NCBI RefSeq assembly: GCF_000001735.4
Contig: NC_003070.9
Location: 28,629,971-28,693,970, forward strand
Length of the DNA: 64,000 nucleotides
Reading direction: 5' to 3'
DNA from: Arabidopsis thaliana
Lineage: Eukaryota > Streptophyta > Magnoliopsida > Brassicales > Brassicaceae
Below are positions 21,446-34,627 of this stretch, piece by piece. Both the position numbers and the translations under genes were made by a program. The notes under the pieces are model-generated. The model saw nothing but the letters and a program-made list of their open reading frames with translations, did not search any database and was not told the origin of the DNA. The stretch's first letter is position 1; each line of letters begins with the position of its first letter.

Positions 21446-24400
21446 TTAGAGTTGTAACGCCAAATCCGGATGCTGCGATGAACCTGCCTGGTGGTTAGAG
21501 CCTGGTGAGTTTGGTGAGGAAAGCCTAGCATTGAGATCTGGTGGCAACCGCTGAAATTCCTGTTTTATGTTGCCTTGCTGCGAGCCAGCTGTTTCCAGCA
21601 TCTGGTTTGGTTTATGGTTAAATCCGCTGGAACCACGGACTAGACCATTTATCTCGGTTTCTTGATTCAATACCTGAACAGACTCTTTGCTTTCATGGGA
21701 AGAATGTATGTTTCCTATGATGGAGCTTGAGACAGAGGTTGATGGAGACATGATTCTACTTGACTGATGATGATCATCAGATGCATAGTCATTCGAACAC
21801 TTTTGCTTTCCCGACATTAAGTTTTGCTGTTGAGGAGGATTCTCAGGGTTCTCTCCAACCCACCCGGGACCAAATTCGGTTCCAGTTGGTAACAGTTTTT
21901 CAATCCTTACATTGGCAAATGTCCAAGCAACAGGACCAATATTTGCTGCATACCGTGCTAGACTCCTAGCATACCCATATTCAGCTTTCAGTCCAACCTG
22001 GTAAAATAACGAAACAATGGTCAGATTCTTTGTTGCTTAGAACAAAAGGAGAAATATTTTAACTTTTAAGTTGCTAAGCACGTACTGGAGTTAATTGTTT
22101 TAAATTATCATCAAGCAGTGTAAAAATCGAAGAATCTTGCAAGGAAGCAGAGTTCTGGTTGTAGGTATCTCGCCTGTTCTCGTCGACATTTTTCATCCCG
22201 TATTTATTGACAGCCTTCACAACAGAAGCTACACAAAATGGTTTATGTCAACAAAAACGTATTTGGTATAATGGTCTGAAGAAGGTAGTATTAGAAAAGT
22301 AGATCTTTACGTGGAAACTCCTTCTCCCAATCTATCAACAAGCCACTTTGGTTCTCGCTATTATGGTTGATTCTAACCGAAGTTTCTGCATGACGGAATC
22401 CATATGAAGGAGGATTTTTTCTTAGATTGTAAGAACCGGATAATCTAGAGCTATCTCCAGCATAAGTGAATGCTGCTGCATCAGCAGAAATATCAGAAGT
22501 CGTGCGATCAATCAAAGATTGCTCAAGCTGTTTCTTAAGGCCTGAGCCTGGAGGACGGCCTCTTTTGACTACTTTCGGCTGTTGTGACAGTGACACTGGT
22601 TCTTCTCCATCACTTTCTTGTCTCAAATTTCCAAAGTCCTTTTTCGCCAACTCAAGCATAGCTCTTGCCTGTCATGCCATAGATATACTATCAGAGAATG
22701 GATTATAACAAAAGGAAGTAAAATAGCAAGTTTATATAAGCCAAGACAAACCTGTCGGTAGTATACTGTATCTGCTGAATTGTACTCCATCGCATTCGTA
22801 CATATTAAAAATACGTCTTGCTGCAACAAAACGAAACAATTCAGACCCCACAAGGCTTTCACTTTTAACAGTATATCTGCACCTTCTCATGGTAGAATTA
22901 ACACATTGTGGCTAGGAAAACTAAGAAAACCTTACACGCTTGTAGGCAAACACGATGTTGTTACTACCAGAGAAACTCTTGAACAAGACTTAACAATATG
23001 AAGAACCAAAACTATGAAAGGTGAACACTCCATTTTAGCTAAAGCAAAGCGCAGAAATGTATAGAGGGATTCAATTACAAGACTTGCCTCAAATTGTTCT
23101 AAGGTGGTGTATGCCCCGGATTCTAATTTCTTCCGCAATGTGGTGAAATCCATCGGATTCTTGATAATCTCATAATAATCAGGAAGCTGTAAACAAAACA
23201 TTCACAGATAAGATAAAAGGCAAAACAACATACTTTAACATCAAACAAGCTTAAACAAATAAAGAAAACTTCACCTCCTCTGGATCAGCTGGATCAGAGT
23301 ACACTCCATAAGTATCCTTCCTGCAAGTATAGTAAAACAACAATCAATCAAAAATAGAAGAACATGGTACATGGAGAAGGAAGATATGTCAGAAGCCATA
23401 AAAATTGACATACTTTTGAACTCTATCAAGAATGAAGAACAACAACTTTTTGTCTGGCAAAGGTGTAGACTCCACAAGTGACCCTCCTGTCCACAAGTTA
23501 AAATACCACAATCTATTTAATTAATTACCACAAAACAAATCCCAAGTTTCTGCCTTTTCATAACTTCAAAACAAAAAAACAAGAAAAAAGATATATACTT
23601 TGAAGAAGAATGTCTGTCGCTTTCGAAGCCTTTTCTCCCTGCAGAAGAAATACACAAAACAGAGTATCATCAACAACCTCAAGTTAAAAAGATCAAATCA
23701 TAACAGGTGTCTGTATTTATGACAAAAGTGAGAACAAGTACAATTTTTTAAGGAAACTTAAGAAACTAAACTGATAGTAAAAGACAAAATCAGAACTTGT
23801 CTCAGAGACATATGATTGTCTCTTCAGTGCAGAAACCGGCTTTAATTTTTCTGATAACTATGAATTAATACCAGAATCAGAAGAATATTATATAATATTC
23901 AGACAAAAAAGAAGAAAAGATTAACACCAAGATTTTCTCGACCAAGACAAAAAAAAAAAAGAGGAACCGAAAAATAAAAATAAATATACAGAAAAAGCTG
24001 AAATTATGAATTTCCCATTTCCCACCAACAAAAAAAAGGGAAATAGTCAAAACTCATCACTCTCACTCAATAACCATATTTAAGCTTGCAGACGAACCTC
24101 AATTAACGCGCCAAAATATCCAAAAAAAAAAACCTAAAATTAAAACTTTTTTTCCCCAAATGAATTTTCAAATAAAGATTGAATTTTTATACTCTATAAC
24201 TACCGTATTGTCAGATCCGTCAATTTTCCGGCGGTTGCGTGCATCGGAGTCCAAATCGCCGCCGCCAGATTTGGAATTAGAAGAATCACGACCCTCGTGT
24301 GAATTCAATCCGTGTAAAAGCCGATGCTTTTTGTCTCTCCTCTCATCGTCGTCGTCTTCAGAATTTGAATTCCTCCGGCGATTTGATCGGTTGCTGAAAT

Positions 24401-24566
24401 TAGGGTTTCTGGAACTGGATCTAAGCTCTTCTTCGTTTTCTTCATTGGGATTTCTTCTCTGAAGCAATTGTTGCTGTTTGAGAGCTCGCTTTTGGAGGTC
24501 AAGAAGTGATGGCCTACCTTTCTTCTTCCTCTTCATCAATGTATTATTATCAGCTACCTCACCCAT
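21446..24566 (-). CDS. Bromodomain-containing nuclear protein
   Basis: Nine exons (24566-24204, 23638-23599, 23486-23414, 23320-23275, 23186-23088, 22820-22752, 22668-22311, 22228-22086, 21997-21446) give 580 residues. The N terminus is basic ([14 protein letters not shown] resembles an AT-hook/NLS), followed by Arg/Ser/Asp-rich low-complexity sequence. The bromodomain spans about 147-240 and contains [14 protein letters not shown] and CTNAMEYN; Asn221 is the expected acetyl-lysine-binding Asn. A second GRPPGS patch follows it. The C-terminal half is Gln/Ser/Pro-rich. Bromodomains read acetylated histones, so a chromatin role is likely; I recall related proteins as SWI/SNF-associated in plants but cannot confirm this one. 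Intron 5 (23087-22821) has a GC donor. It matches At1g76380, paralogue of At1g20670. Confidence 0.9.
22821..23087 (-). other. GC-AG intron in the bromodomain gene
   Basis: The donor is TTTGAG|GCAAGT and the acceptor GTTGCAG|CAAGAC. The join makes EQFE-QDVFLIC, which is the expected bromodomain sequence across the junction. Using the nearby GT would shift the frame inside the domain. Confidence 0.88.
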
Positions 24567-25943
24567 TCTCTCTCTTCTCTTGTCTCTCTCTCTCTCTATT
24601 GTTCTCCGCCTTTCTCTTCTTTCTAATAAACAGTCGTTTCGTGTTTATTCATTTTTTGCTTACACATGTGTGAGTGAGTTCGTACGTGCAGACCAAAATT
24701 GGACACGGGTTACTCGTGCGTGACTGCAATACACGTGGTTTACATTCTATGGATCATTTTGGGATAACGTTTTTGAGTTGGGCCAATTGGGCCTTAATTC
24801 CATATAGATGTCTGGATTGTCTGCAAATGTTTATTTTTTGGGCCACTACATAAAATCTCTAGGGTGATTAGATCATGATTTTGAAGATTATAGATTAGAT
24901 GTAATAAGACCATGTAGTTTAATGGTTTGTTTTGATGTTGTTACTCACTAATCACTATATCATTCCTTTTTTTATAACATCTTGTTGCATACAACTACAG
25001 TAACTAGTCTACTTTCTTTTTTTTTGGCCAGTGGTGTTTATAAAATTGCAAAACATCTACATTAACTATTTAACTTTATTGATGAGAGTCATGAGACCAA
25101 TAATTAGATAATTGACTTTTTAACCAAGAAAGATCGAAGAATTAAGCTTTTAATATAGAAACAATGAAACCAACAGCGAATGTTTAGTACATTGAAAATA
25201 CGATAAAGAAGATTTTTTTTTTTGACTATTAACATCATTTAAAATGACACAAAAAACGTTTTATTTTGGGTAGTCTCGGTGTTCACATGTGTTTTCCCAT
25301 GACGACTTCTCAATAATTGTCAAAGCTTTTTGGTATATGTCTATTTTCTATTTTTTGTCGGTGTGTGTTTTTTCTTTCCCATCTTTTGCTTAGATGACTG
25401 AAACTCTCTTCTAGTTTCCATCTTTCTTCCTCCGGTCTCGATTCAGGCACAAAAATATCTCTGGCGGATTCATACTTGACTACACCGATGTTGTGTTACA
25501 TGGATTTGACTCGATTTCACCCGTTTTCTTTTCAAAGGTTTTGAATTTAACCAGAGATCGTTCTCAATTTCTCAAGCTAGCAGAAGAAGAAGCTAAAGAC
25601 CTTTGTTCTTGGTTAAGACAGCTTCTTCAGGGCTTCTTTTGTTTTGAACTGGTACGTGTGTTAATCTTCCTTTTTCGTGTGTTTGTTATATACTAGTACT
25701 AATTAGTAATTACTATCCTGAGAATAAACAAAATTCTATATTTGGTAATATTTCCTATATTAGGGTTAAACGAATGATGATTGTTAGAAGCAAATTAGTT
25801 GCCTTTATTATTAGGGTATAGTTTTGATTTTAGCTACTGAATGTTGTTCCTCATAAAAGGTAGAAGAACTTAGCTTAATTTGGTATATAAGATCTTTGAT
25901 TACATTATAGTCTTATTATGGTGTAGAAGAATCAATTCATCAG
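24567..25943. other. Divergent promoter region, bromodomain gene and PUB43
   Basis: This 1.4-kb region separates two divergent start codons. On the bromodomain side there are pyrimidine-rich leader sequence (24567-24640), a G-box-like ACACGTGG (24730-24737) and a site II cluster. On the PUB43 side a 5'-UTR intron is likely (donor AACTG|GTACGTG, 25652; acceptor GTGTAG, 25926). The open frame at 25493-25696 probably belongs to that leader. Confidence 0.6.
24779..24844 (+). promoter_or_regulatory. Site II (TGGGCC) cluster
   Basis: Three TGGGCC motifs lie at 24779-24784, 24788-24793 and 24839-24844, about 215-280 bases upstream of the bromodomain gene start. TGGGCY elements bind TCP proteins and are common in promoters of broadly expressed plant genes. 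Confidence 0.5.
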
Positions 25944-28561
25944 ATGGCTGGAAGTGGAAGTTGGGATGGAAGCCAATCGGATAACAGCTCACAATTCGAG
26001 CCAGGGATTGATAACATATACGAAGCTTTTATCTGTCCATTGACAAAGCAAGTTATGCATAATCCTGTCACTTTAGAGAATGGTCAGACATTTGAGCGTG
26101 AAGCTATTGAGAAATGGTTTCAAGAATGTCGTGAAAACGGTCAACCTCTATCTTGTCCTATAACTTCTAAGGAGTTGAGTATCACTGATCTAAGTCCAAG
26201 TATAGCTTTACGTAACACTATTGAAGAGTGGAGAGCAAGGAATGATGCTTTGAAGCTTGATATTGCTCGTCAGTCACTTTATTTGGGAAATGCTGAGACT
26301 AATATTTTGCTGGCTTTGAAGAATGTCAGAGAGATTTGTAGGAATATACGTAAAATTAGGCAACGTGTGTGCAATCCTCAGCTTGTTCGGTTGATTACCG
26401 ATATGCTAAAGAGTAGTAGTCATGAAGTGCGGTGTAAGGCTCTACAAACTCTTCAAGTAGTCGTTGAAGGAGATGAAGAGAGCAAGGTTATCTCTCTGTT
26501 TGTGTTTTTGTTTGTCTCTCTGTTTGTCTTTGATTCCTTTGTAAGTGATTTTTAGTGTGTTTCAGGCAATAGTAGCTGAAGGAGACACTGTGCGTACTAT
26601 AGTTAAGTTCTTGTCTCAAGAGCCATCAAAGGGGAGGGAAGCAGCTGTTTCCGTGTTGTTTGAGCTCTCTAAATCTGAAGCATTATGCGAGAAGATTGGA
26701 TCAATCCATGGAGCAATCATCTTATTGGTTGGTCTGACAAGCAGCAAATCAGAGAATGTTTCAACTGTTGAGAAAGCTGATAAAACTTTGACAAATTTGG
26801 AGAGGTCAGAGGAAAATGTTCGACAGATGGCTATCAATGGTAGACTGCAGCCTCTTCTTGCTAAACTTCTTGAAGGTGATTATTTCACCAAACCACTAAC
26901 CTTTCATTACCAATAAACTGATTTTCACTGATTGGTTTGAATGAAACTATAACTATGTAACATGATCTGCATCTACAGGTTCACCGGAAACAAAAGTTTC
27001 CATGGCTTTCTATCTTGGGGTTCTTGCTTTAAATAACGATGTGAAAGTTATTGTGGCTCAGACTGTGGGTTCTTCTCTTATCGATCTTATGAGAACTCGC
27101 GACATGAGCCAACGGGAAGCTGCTTTGGGAGCTCTTAACAACATCTCATCCTTTGAAGGGAGTGCTAAACTCTTAATCAACACCGGAATTCTCCCACCGC
27201 TTATCAAAGACTTGTTCTATGTTGGGCCAAACCAGCTTCCAATCCGACTTAAAGAAGTCTCTGCAACTATTCTTGCCAATATAGTGAACATTGGGTACGA
27301 CTTCGACAAAGTTCCTGTTGGACCTCATCACCAAACTCTTGTTTCAGAGGAAATAGTGGAGAACCTTCTCCAACTAACAAGCAACACTGGTCCAGAAATC
27401 CAAGGAAAGCTGTTGGCGGTTCTTGTTGGACTCACTAGCTGTCCAAACTCGGTTATTAATGTTGTTTCTGCCATCAGAAACTCAGCTGCCATCATAAGCT
27501 TGGTTCAGTTTGTTGAGATACATGAGAACGATGATTTGCGGTTAGCTTCTATCAAGCTTCTTCATAACATTTCCCCACACATGAGTGAAGAACTAGCCAA
27601 TGCGTTGCGTAGCACTGTTGGACAGCTCGGAAGCCTTGTTTCGATCATATCAGAGAATACACCAACAATCACTGAGGAACAAGCTGCAGCTGCTGGACTT
27701 TTAGCTGAACTTCCTGAGAGAGATTTGGTTCTGACAATGAGATTGTTAAGAGAAGGTGCTTTTGAGAAAATCATCTCCAAGATAGTTGGTATTCGCCAAG
27801 GAGAAATCAGAGGAATCCGGTTCGAGAGAACATTTCTCGAAGGACTTGTTAGTATTCTCGCTCGGATCACCTTCGCACTCACCAAGGAGACTGACGCCAC
27901 TTTGTTCTGCTGTGAGAAAAATCTTCCTTCACTTTTCCTTGATCTCCTTCAATCCAACAGTCAAGATAACATCCAGAGGGCTTCTGCAACAGCATTGGAG
28001 AATCTTTCACTTGAATCCAAAAATCTTACAAAGATACCTGAACTGCCTCCTCCTACTTACTGTGTATCCATCTTTTCATGTCTGAGCAAACCGCCTGTTG
28101 TTCTAGGGATTTGCAAGATCCATCAAGGGATATGTTCAGTAAGAGAAAGCTTTTGTCTCGTTGAAGGACAAGCAGTAGATAAGTTGGTTGATCTCTTAGA
28201 CCATGAAAATGACAAGGTGGTTGGACCAGCACTTGCAGCTCTCTCTACATTGTTAGAGGACGGTTTAGATGTTGTACAAGGAGTGAGATTAATTGATGAA
28301 GCAGACGGGATTACGCCTATATTAAATGTTCTTTTGGAGAATCGAACAGAGAATTTAAGGATTAGAGCTGTGTGGATGGTCGAGAGGATCTTACGTATTG
28401 AAGAAATAGCTAGAGAAGTGGGAGAAGAACAAAATGTAACTGCAGCACTTGTGGACGCCTTTCAAAACGCCGATTTTAGGACACGACAGATTGCAGAGAA
28501 GGCGTTGAGGCACATCGACAAAATCCCAAACTTCTCTGGTATATTCACCAACATTGGTTAG
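25944..28561 (+). CDS. PUB43: U-box / ARM-repeat E3 ubiquitin ligase
   Basis: Exons 25944-26486, 26566-26875 and 26979-28561 join in frame to 811 residues. The U-box covers about residues 26-101 (YEAFICPLTKQVMHNPVTL through CPITSKELS and ALRNTIEEW) and would recruit E2 enzymes. The rest is a long armadillo-type alpha solenoid from about 140 to the end (repeated hydrophobic helices such as LLAVLVGLTSC and ASATALENLSLES), the substrate or membrane contact surface. I recall it as PUB43 (At1g76390), close paralogue of SAUL1/PUB44, which suppresses premature senescence and guards against an immune trigger; the role of PUB43 is less known. The start MAGSGSWDGSQSDN lies just after the probable 5'-UTR acceptor. 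The gene converges on ribophorin I with only 181 bases between stop codons. Confidence 0.93.
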
Positions 28562-28742
28562 ATCTATATACATTCTTGTAAATGATTTTAAGATAATATG
28601 ATTCATTTGTTAAACTCAGAGAAACTAGAGCTGTCTTTCAAAGTTGATAAACACTGCTCATTGAGGAACAAAATTTTTCTAATGGGAGTGAGTTCAAAAG
28701 TCTGGTATTTAAGCGTAAGAGGATTTGCTACATTTAACTTTT

Positions 28743-31702
28743 CTAGATCTCATCAATGAATTCTAGAAGATCTTCAATTTCTTGCCTCAAAGCTATGATC
28801 TTTTGCTGCTGAGAAGCGATCCGGTTTTCGATATCACGCCCTGAGGATTTCTTTTCGTACCCTTCAACAACAGTGGTATGTTTGGCCATTAACTTCTCTT
28901 GAAGTTCTTTCTCTTTCACAACTAGCTCCTCGACCTGCATTAATGGAATGATTTTGACAAAAGTGACGGTTAAGTAGAGCTGAGACTAAGAGAGGTAGAG
29001 GGAGAAATTTAGAACCTTTGGAGATATGTGAGAGGCTGATGGGAAAGACTGTAAGAAACCCAGCAACGGTTTCAGTTCTTTCGAAAGATCTTTCAGTAAA
29101 CTGTCAGTGGATTTGCGAGCTGCTTTGCAGGTTTGAATGTCACCAGTTCTTGAGAGATCACGCAGCGATGCTTCAAGCTTATCATGTGTGGCTAAGCATT
29201 TTTGGACGATGCTTTGGACTTCCTGGAGTGTTGCTAGGACCTGATAAACAAATGGAGCCGTTTAAATATCAACCATTCAGAGAAAGAGAATATCAGTAAA
29301 TCGCTTGAAAATATACATGAGAAAAGGTTCCAATGTACCTCATCCCATTGAAGTTTCGCCAAATAACTCGGAGAGGACTTGGAGATTGAGATGTCAGCCC
29401 GTGTGTATATGATGCAAGTGATGAACAAAATGAAAAATCCAGAGATTAACATCAATGGCTCACTCAGCAGATTGATGTTGCTGAACTTATAGTAGACCTG
29501 TACAGAAAACAAATATCATAATCAATTAAAGTAGGAATATTGTGGATGTAGAATGACAGCATTTCTGACGTATAATATAATTACCTGGATATGCTGATTG
29601 TGATCAGGGACAACGTTGTTCTTTTCGAGCACAACAACTGGTCTACCAGCTATATCTAAATGTGAATATTTGATCTGCAAATGAACAGGATTGCAACATG
29701 AAGAATTAAAATATCAGAATCAAAATCAGGGAAAGACTTATAATCACCAGAGATAGTATCCAGACAGGATAAATCAGGAACAGATAAAGCCAAGACTTTG
29801 TTACCTCTTGAGACTGCTTGACGGCGAATGGAGTGGTAACTGATATATCCTTTGACCCCTCAGGTAAAACCACCTACAATGGAAGAAGAACACACAAAAG
29901 AACATCAAGCTACGACAAGGAAACTTTCACTCAATGTTGGCGCATGAGATCATCCATATTGGTTTATCATTTGGTCAATCCAGTCACGATAAAAGGATAC
30001 TGCTTCGATTGATTTGATTCCACATCATTCTAAAGCTAAAGAAAATCAAACTAAGAAAGGTAAACACACTTATAAGTTGAAAGTGTATAAGACCGACCTG
30101 TACAATAAGTTTTTCAGTGACAAGGTCAAGTATAGGGGAGCCAAAGGAGATATTAAGGAATCGCTTTCCTTCCGAAGCAAACAAGAAGTCGGTAAGTGGC
30201 AAACCATAACCTATCGTGAAAAAAGTTTTCCACCCACCAAACAAAGGAAACCTAGGCTCAATTAGTAGCTCTGTCTGCAACCAAACCAGCAAAAAGATCA
30301 AAACACATACAACAGAATATTTGGAAGACCAAATCTCGTTAATCCAAAAATACCAACCTTTTTCGAATCACTTTTCATCTCAGACGTGGAGATATTTCCA
30401 ATATCATCCCTGTAATATATGGAATGGGCTCTGGGGGGTAATCTAGCAAGTAAATGCCTAAAGGCAGATGCTCCACGGGGATTAGGTCTGGCTTGAAAAT
30501 CTAACCTGCGGTTGGAATATAATGAGAATGAAGCAATCAATTTGTGCGTTAGAATAGTGATTAAAACGAAGATTAAAGCTTTAGTACGAATATTAACCTT
30601 GAAAACTCGCCCTTGAGTTGAGCCCCACGGTGGACAACATTGTAATTCTCCGTGACCTGCACATTCCCCCAATGAGACACTTCTATCTCTCGCACAAGCT
30701 TCTCAGCCACAGCAAATGCAGCCTTGCTTTCAAAGTGGACAACAATTGGAGAGTATGAATACGACTGGAGATTCTTGTAAGGACCATATTTGAGCTCTGA
30801 TCCCTGGAGCTTTGTATTCTCGAATTTGGTGTAAGATTCGATTCTGGCATTCGGTAGTTTGATAGACAATGACTGAGACTCAACCGCGTAAGGAGAGAGA
30901 TATTGTGCGCTTTCTTGGAGCATAACAAGATGGATTTCACCCTGAGTTATCTTTTCAGGAAATGGCTGAAGTACATTGGTGAATGCAGCAACTACCTCCA
31001 GCGTCAAAGTATCGCCTTTACTCAGTGGTTTGGGTAATGCAACTGAGTAAACACTAATTGAATCAGGTAAACCTTTCTGATCAGCTTCTCTCACAGAGAG
31101 ATTCACTAAAGTTCGTTTAGATTTCCCCTTTCCCTCACTAGGAGCAACCGATAGATAAGCCAAGTTGTTACCAAGAAACTTTGGGAATGTCAAAGCAAAC
31201 TCAGAAACTGATTCAGAGCCAGAATTTACAACCTAATACCAAATTTGAAACCAGGACTTAGAGACACCAACACAACATATAACTTCGTGACTAAGATAGT
31301 CTCATAGAAATTACCTTAAGGGTCTTAGTAACACGAGCAATCTGTGAAGTCACATCGATCTGCAAAAAAGCAACAAACTTTGATGAATAAAGCATGAAAT
31401 GAAGCTAAAAGACTCTCGAAAATGATTTCAATTCTAACGAGATTATAAGAATTCCATATAAAGGTTATATCTTTTGAACTGATTTCGAAGTGTTAAAGCA
31501 CAGATCAACAAATGCAAATTGTGGGACTTGATTCAGGAACCTCATGAATCCAAAACCAGATCGAAGATATTATGTGGTGAGAGATTGAGAGACTTACACG
31601 ACGTTCGACTTTGGATAAAACCAGATCGGAGAACGCCGGCGTCGCAAGAAGAGCGATCGCCAGGAGAAGAAGTAACAGATCGACGACACTTGATTGCTTC
31701 AT
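28743..31702 (-). CDS. OST1A: Ribophorin I, oligosaccharyltransferase subunit 1
   Basis: Ten exons (31702-31598, 31359-31315, 31232-30598, 30505-30358, 30274-30098, 29873-29805, 29674-29585, 29497-29339, 29240-29016, 28934-28743) join to 614 residues, the plant ribophorin I length. A signal peptide (DLLLLLLAIALLATPAFS, cleavage near residue 26) leads into the ER lumen. The lumenal body contains the conserved YGLPLTDFLF region. A transmembrane helix near 437-457 (LMLISGFFILFITCIIY) precedes a cytosolic coiled-coil tail (VEELVVKEKELQEKLM). The subunit is part of the OST complex for N-glycosylation and helps present substrates. I recall At1g76400, with a second copy at At2g01720. All donors are GT. 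The gene shares a 321-base head-to-head promoter with OEP21B. Confidence 0.93.
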
Positions 31703-32023
31703 CCTTGTCAGATTTTTCGGACCAGTCTTCGAACTAGCTTACTCACTCAGAGAACCAGAGACCTTAACAAAATATTGGCTATTTCCCCGGGTCGGATCTA
31801 GTCGAAGCCCATATATATTGGGCCCTAAACATGGGCTTAAGGGACTAGATTGGCTCTTTTACTAATAGGACAGCTGGCGGTGAGTTATTGGTTGGATTAT
31901 GGTGAACCTTGGTGCAGAGGATGATACAGTAGTCGAAGTGTGCAAAAACTAGGTGAGGTTTTGGTTTTGTTGACTCAGTGAGGATTTTCTAGGCGATTTT
32001 CTCGAGAAAATCGTTTGAGGAAA
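31703..32023. promoter_or_regulatory. Bidirectional promoter, ribophorin I / OEP21B
   Basis: Only 321 bases separate two divergent start codons. A tight cluster of TGGGCY elements lies at 31806-31811 (minus), 31819-31824 and 31832-31837, including the palindrome GGGCCC at 31820-31825, with an ATATATAT stretch (31811-31818) between them. No other gene fits. Shared control of both housekeeping genes is an inference from spacing and motifs. Confidence 0.6.
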
Positions 32024-33703
32024 ATGGAGACTTCTATGAGGTATACCAGCAATTCCAAGTCTATGAAGATTCATGCCAAAGAGAAGGTTCCGGTGAACTC
32101 AAAAACCCATTTACAGGTGAAAATTTTGTTTTTTGTTGTCTGCTTCGTATTCTTGTTGCTATGGAGGACTTTAACTCTATTCAATTTCTTGGGAAGTTTC
32201 TTTACTCTGGAGTTTAATGCCCAAAAGTCTCTTGGGATTTGCAAAGTTTAAGCTTTTGAGGATATGTAGGGTTTTATTTTGGGTGTTTCGGAGAATGTTG
32301 TGTGCATTTTACATAAGTGAACTGTGTTGTCTTGAACTTTTGATTAAGAAGATAAGATTACTTTAAAGGAGCTCTTGGAGTTATGAAACCTAATCTGAGA
32401 GAAATTGTGACCTAGGTTTTGTTCAAATTTCTAGCATTGAGCTGTTGCAGGAGCCAAATTGAGGAGTAGTTTGTGTCTTACACACTTGCTCTCTGCTTGG
32501 AATTCTCGTAGGATTCTGTATCATCATTTTTGCTGTTAGGGTTTTGGGTTTTGAGAATGTTATCTAGGTTCTAGACTTCTTGTGTTAGGCATAAGAAAAA
32601 AATTGTGTCTTGAACTTCTTTATAATGGTTATTAGCAAAGAAACATCCATATGCTTCCGGGAATCTTGATTTATTATTTGTCAGTGTATGTTCCCAGCTT
32701 GGTTGTTGTGGTATAGTTGTTTGGCTTTGGCTACAGTATAGCCGGATTATGTTTCGTTTCTTGCAAACATGTTTCTGATTTCTTAATTTCCTTGATGGTT
32801 TTTTGTTTGGTGCTAGCTTCATGGAGAGTTAGATACTGGAACTGGGGCTCCGAGTTACTTCTGTGCGATGATTAGACACTTTTTTCCTGAGGTTTGATTT
32901 CATTTTCTGCTGTTTCTTCTATTTTGTCACCGTGAAACATTTTCTGCTGTAGACTAATACTAATATAGTGTTACAAATTTCCCTTAGGCTTCAACAGGCC
33001 TTGGGGTAGGATTGCATTATGATAAGCGCCAAAAGCTTCGGTGTCTTGTACGCGGAAAAAAAGAGTTTCCTGTAAGAGCTGATAAGCGTGTAACCTTTAA
33101 TATTAAAGGGCGGTGTGATATTGATCAGGACTTAAATCAGGTTCGATGTTTTTTTCTTGGTCTCGGGAACTTTCTTTGAAGTTATGTTTCTTCCTTGTGT
33201 ATTATCCCTAACGGAACTGTCATCATTTTGTGCTAACAGAAGAACCCCAAAGGAGCAGCAGAATTTGCCTGGAACATAATGGATTTCAAGGAAGATCAGG
33301 ATGTACGGATCAAAGTTGGCTACGAAATGTTTGATAAGGTATCTCTCTCGTACCTGGAAGTGTGTTGACTCTTCCAAAATTTGCTCTTTTAATCTCTAAG
33401 TTCACAAAGCAGAGTGTTTGTTGAAACCAAAGTTCTTTTCATTTCATAGTATCATTGATAATCCATCTATTTGCTTAGAGGACTCTTATATGATTGCCTA
33501 AGCCAACACTCTTGAAATCGATTGTCATCGTTTTCAGGCTTTATATCATTTGTAAAACTCGAAAAATGCTTTCCATTTTTTTTTAATTCTTCAGAACAAT
33601 GTTTGCCTCTTCCTTTCAGGTCCCTTATATGCAGATTAGAGAAAACAATTGGACTCTCAACGCGAACATGAAGGGAAAATGGAACTTGCGGTATGACCTG
33701 TAA
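32024..33703 (+). CDS. OEP21B: Plastid outer-envelope channel OEP21-like
   Basis: Five exons (32024-32116, 32817-32891, 32988-33140, 33240-33338, 33620-33703) join to 167 residues, the OEP21 length. The protein alternates polar and hydrophobic residues as expected of a small beta-barrel. It retains family motifs MKIHAKEK near the start, [32 protein letters not shown] and the C-terminal [22 protein letters not shown]21 is a rectifying anion channel of the chloroplast outer envelope that passes triose phosphates and is gated by ATP. The start METSMRY agrees with the family; an in-frame extension upstream has no ATG. I recall At1g76405, paralogue of At1g20816. It is transcribed away from ribophorin I. 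Confidence 0.92.
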
Positions 33704-34573
33704 CTGCATTTTTTTCAATCATCATCTGAGAAATGTATTGATACCACTGCTGATGAACACATTTTAATTCTACCAATTAATCAAATTCAGAGATCTTCCA
33801 AATCATCATCTCTTAAAGGAAATGTCGTTGTTCCTATGTCGGATAATAGGGTTCGTAGCAATATGTAGTTTGACTTTATAAGTAGACTTAAACACTCCTA
33901 GATCCCTCAGAGATCCATTGATCATGAACCGTACATAACTTAACCGGTAAAAACATGCTAAACCATCAAGCCGAAATTCGTCATGATTTCACTAACCAAT
34001 TCCAAACCCGGACCATCGAAAAACAAACTAACTCAGAGCGGTTTGGTTTAGTTGAAATTGAGATGGTGCTGCTCGGAACATCAACATCAGTACCAAAATC
34101 TGAGTTAAAAAGAGTGTTGATCTTCAGAATCCGAAGATGGGGTATGCTCAAGATTTGCTTACTGATCATCATCACTCAAAAAGAGGGAAAATGAAAAGAT
34201 CAAAGATCGTTTTCAAATGGTAAAAGAAAAACTGAAAAAGAGACTGAGACAAGTCACCAATTTTATCGTTAGATTTGTTAGTGACTTTTACAAAATTCCA
34301 CGTGATCTCTATGTATGATTAATTATAATATCTACAATAATGTTTTTATTAGAGGCGGCGATATGTGAAAGCTCTTAAGTGATGAGGTCGCTTTTGGTTT
34401 TATTATCCCAAAAGAAATTTTGTTAATTAAACTGCACTAGATGTGACAAGTTTTATCCCAAATCTTTGTTACATACTTTTAAATTTAATTCCCCAACTTG
34501 TAAAGATATTTTTGAAAGTAATTGCAATTATCTTCTATTCATTCATGCATCTCATTCTACTTTTTAGTCTTTT

Positions 34574-34627
34574 AGACATCATCTTTGTGTTTTCACAAAA
34601 AGAAAGAAAGAAAGACATCATCTTTGT
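34574..34627 (+). repeat. 15-bp direct repeats flanking a purine tract
   Basis: AGACATCATCTTTGT occurs at 34574-34588 and 34613-34627. The 24 bases between end in an A/AAAG-rich run. The arrangement is like the poly(A) cases elsewhere in the window, but slippage is possible. Confidence 0.7.
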
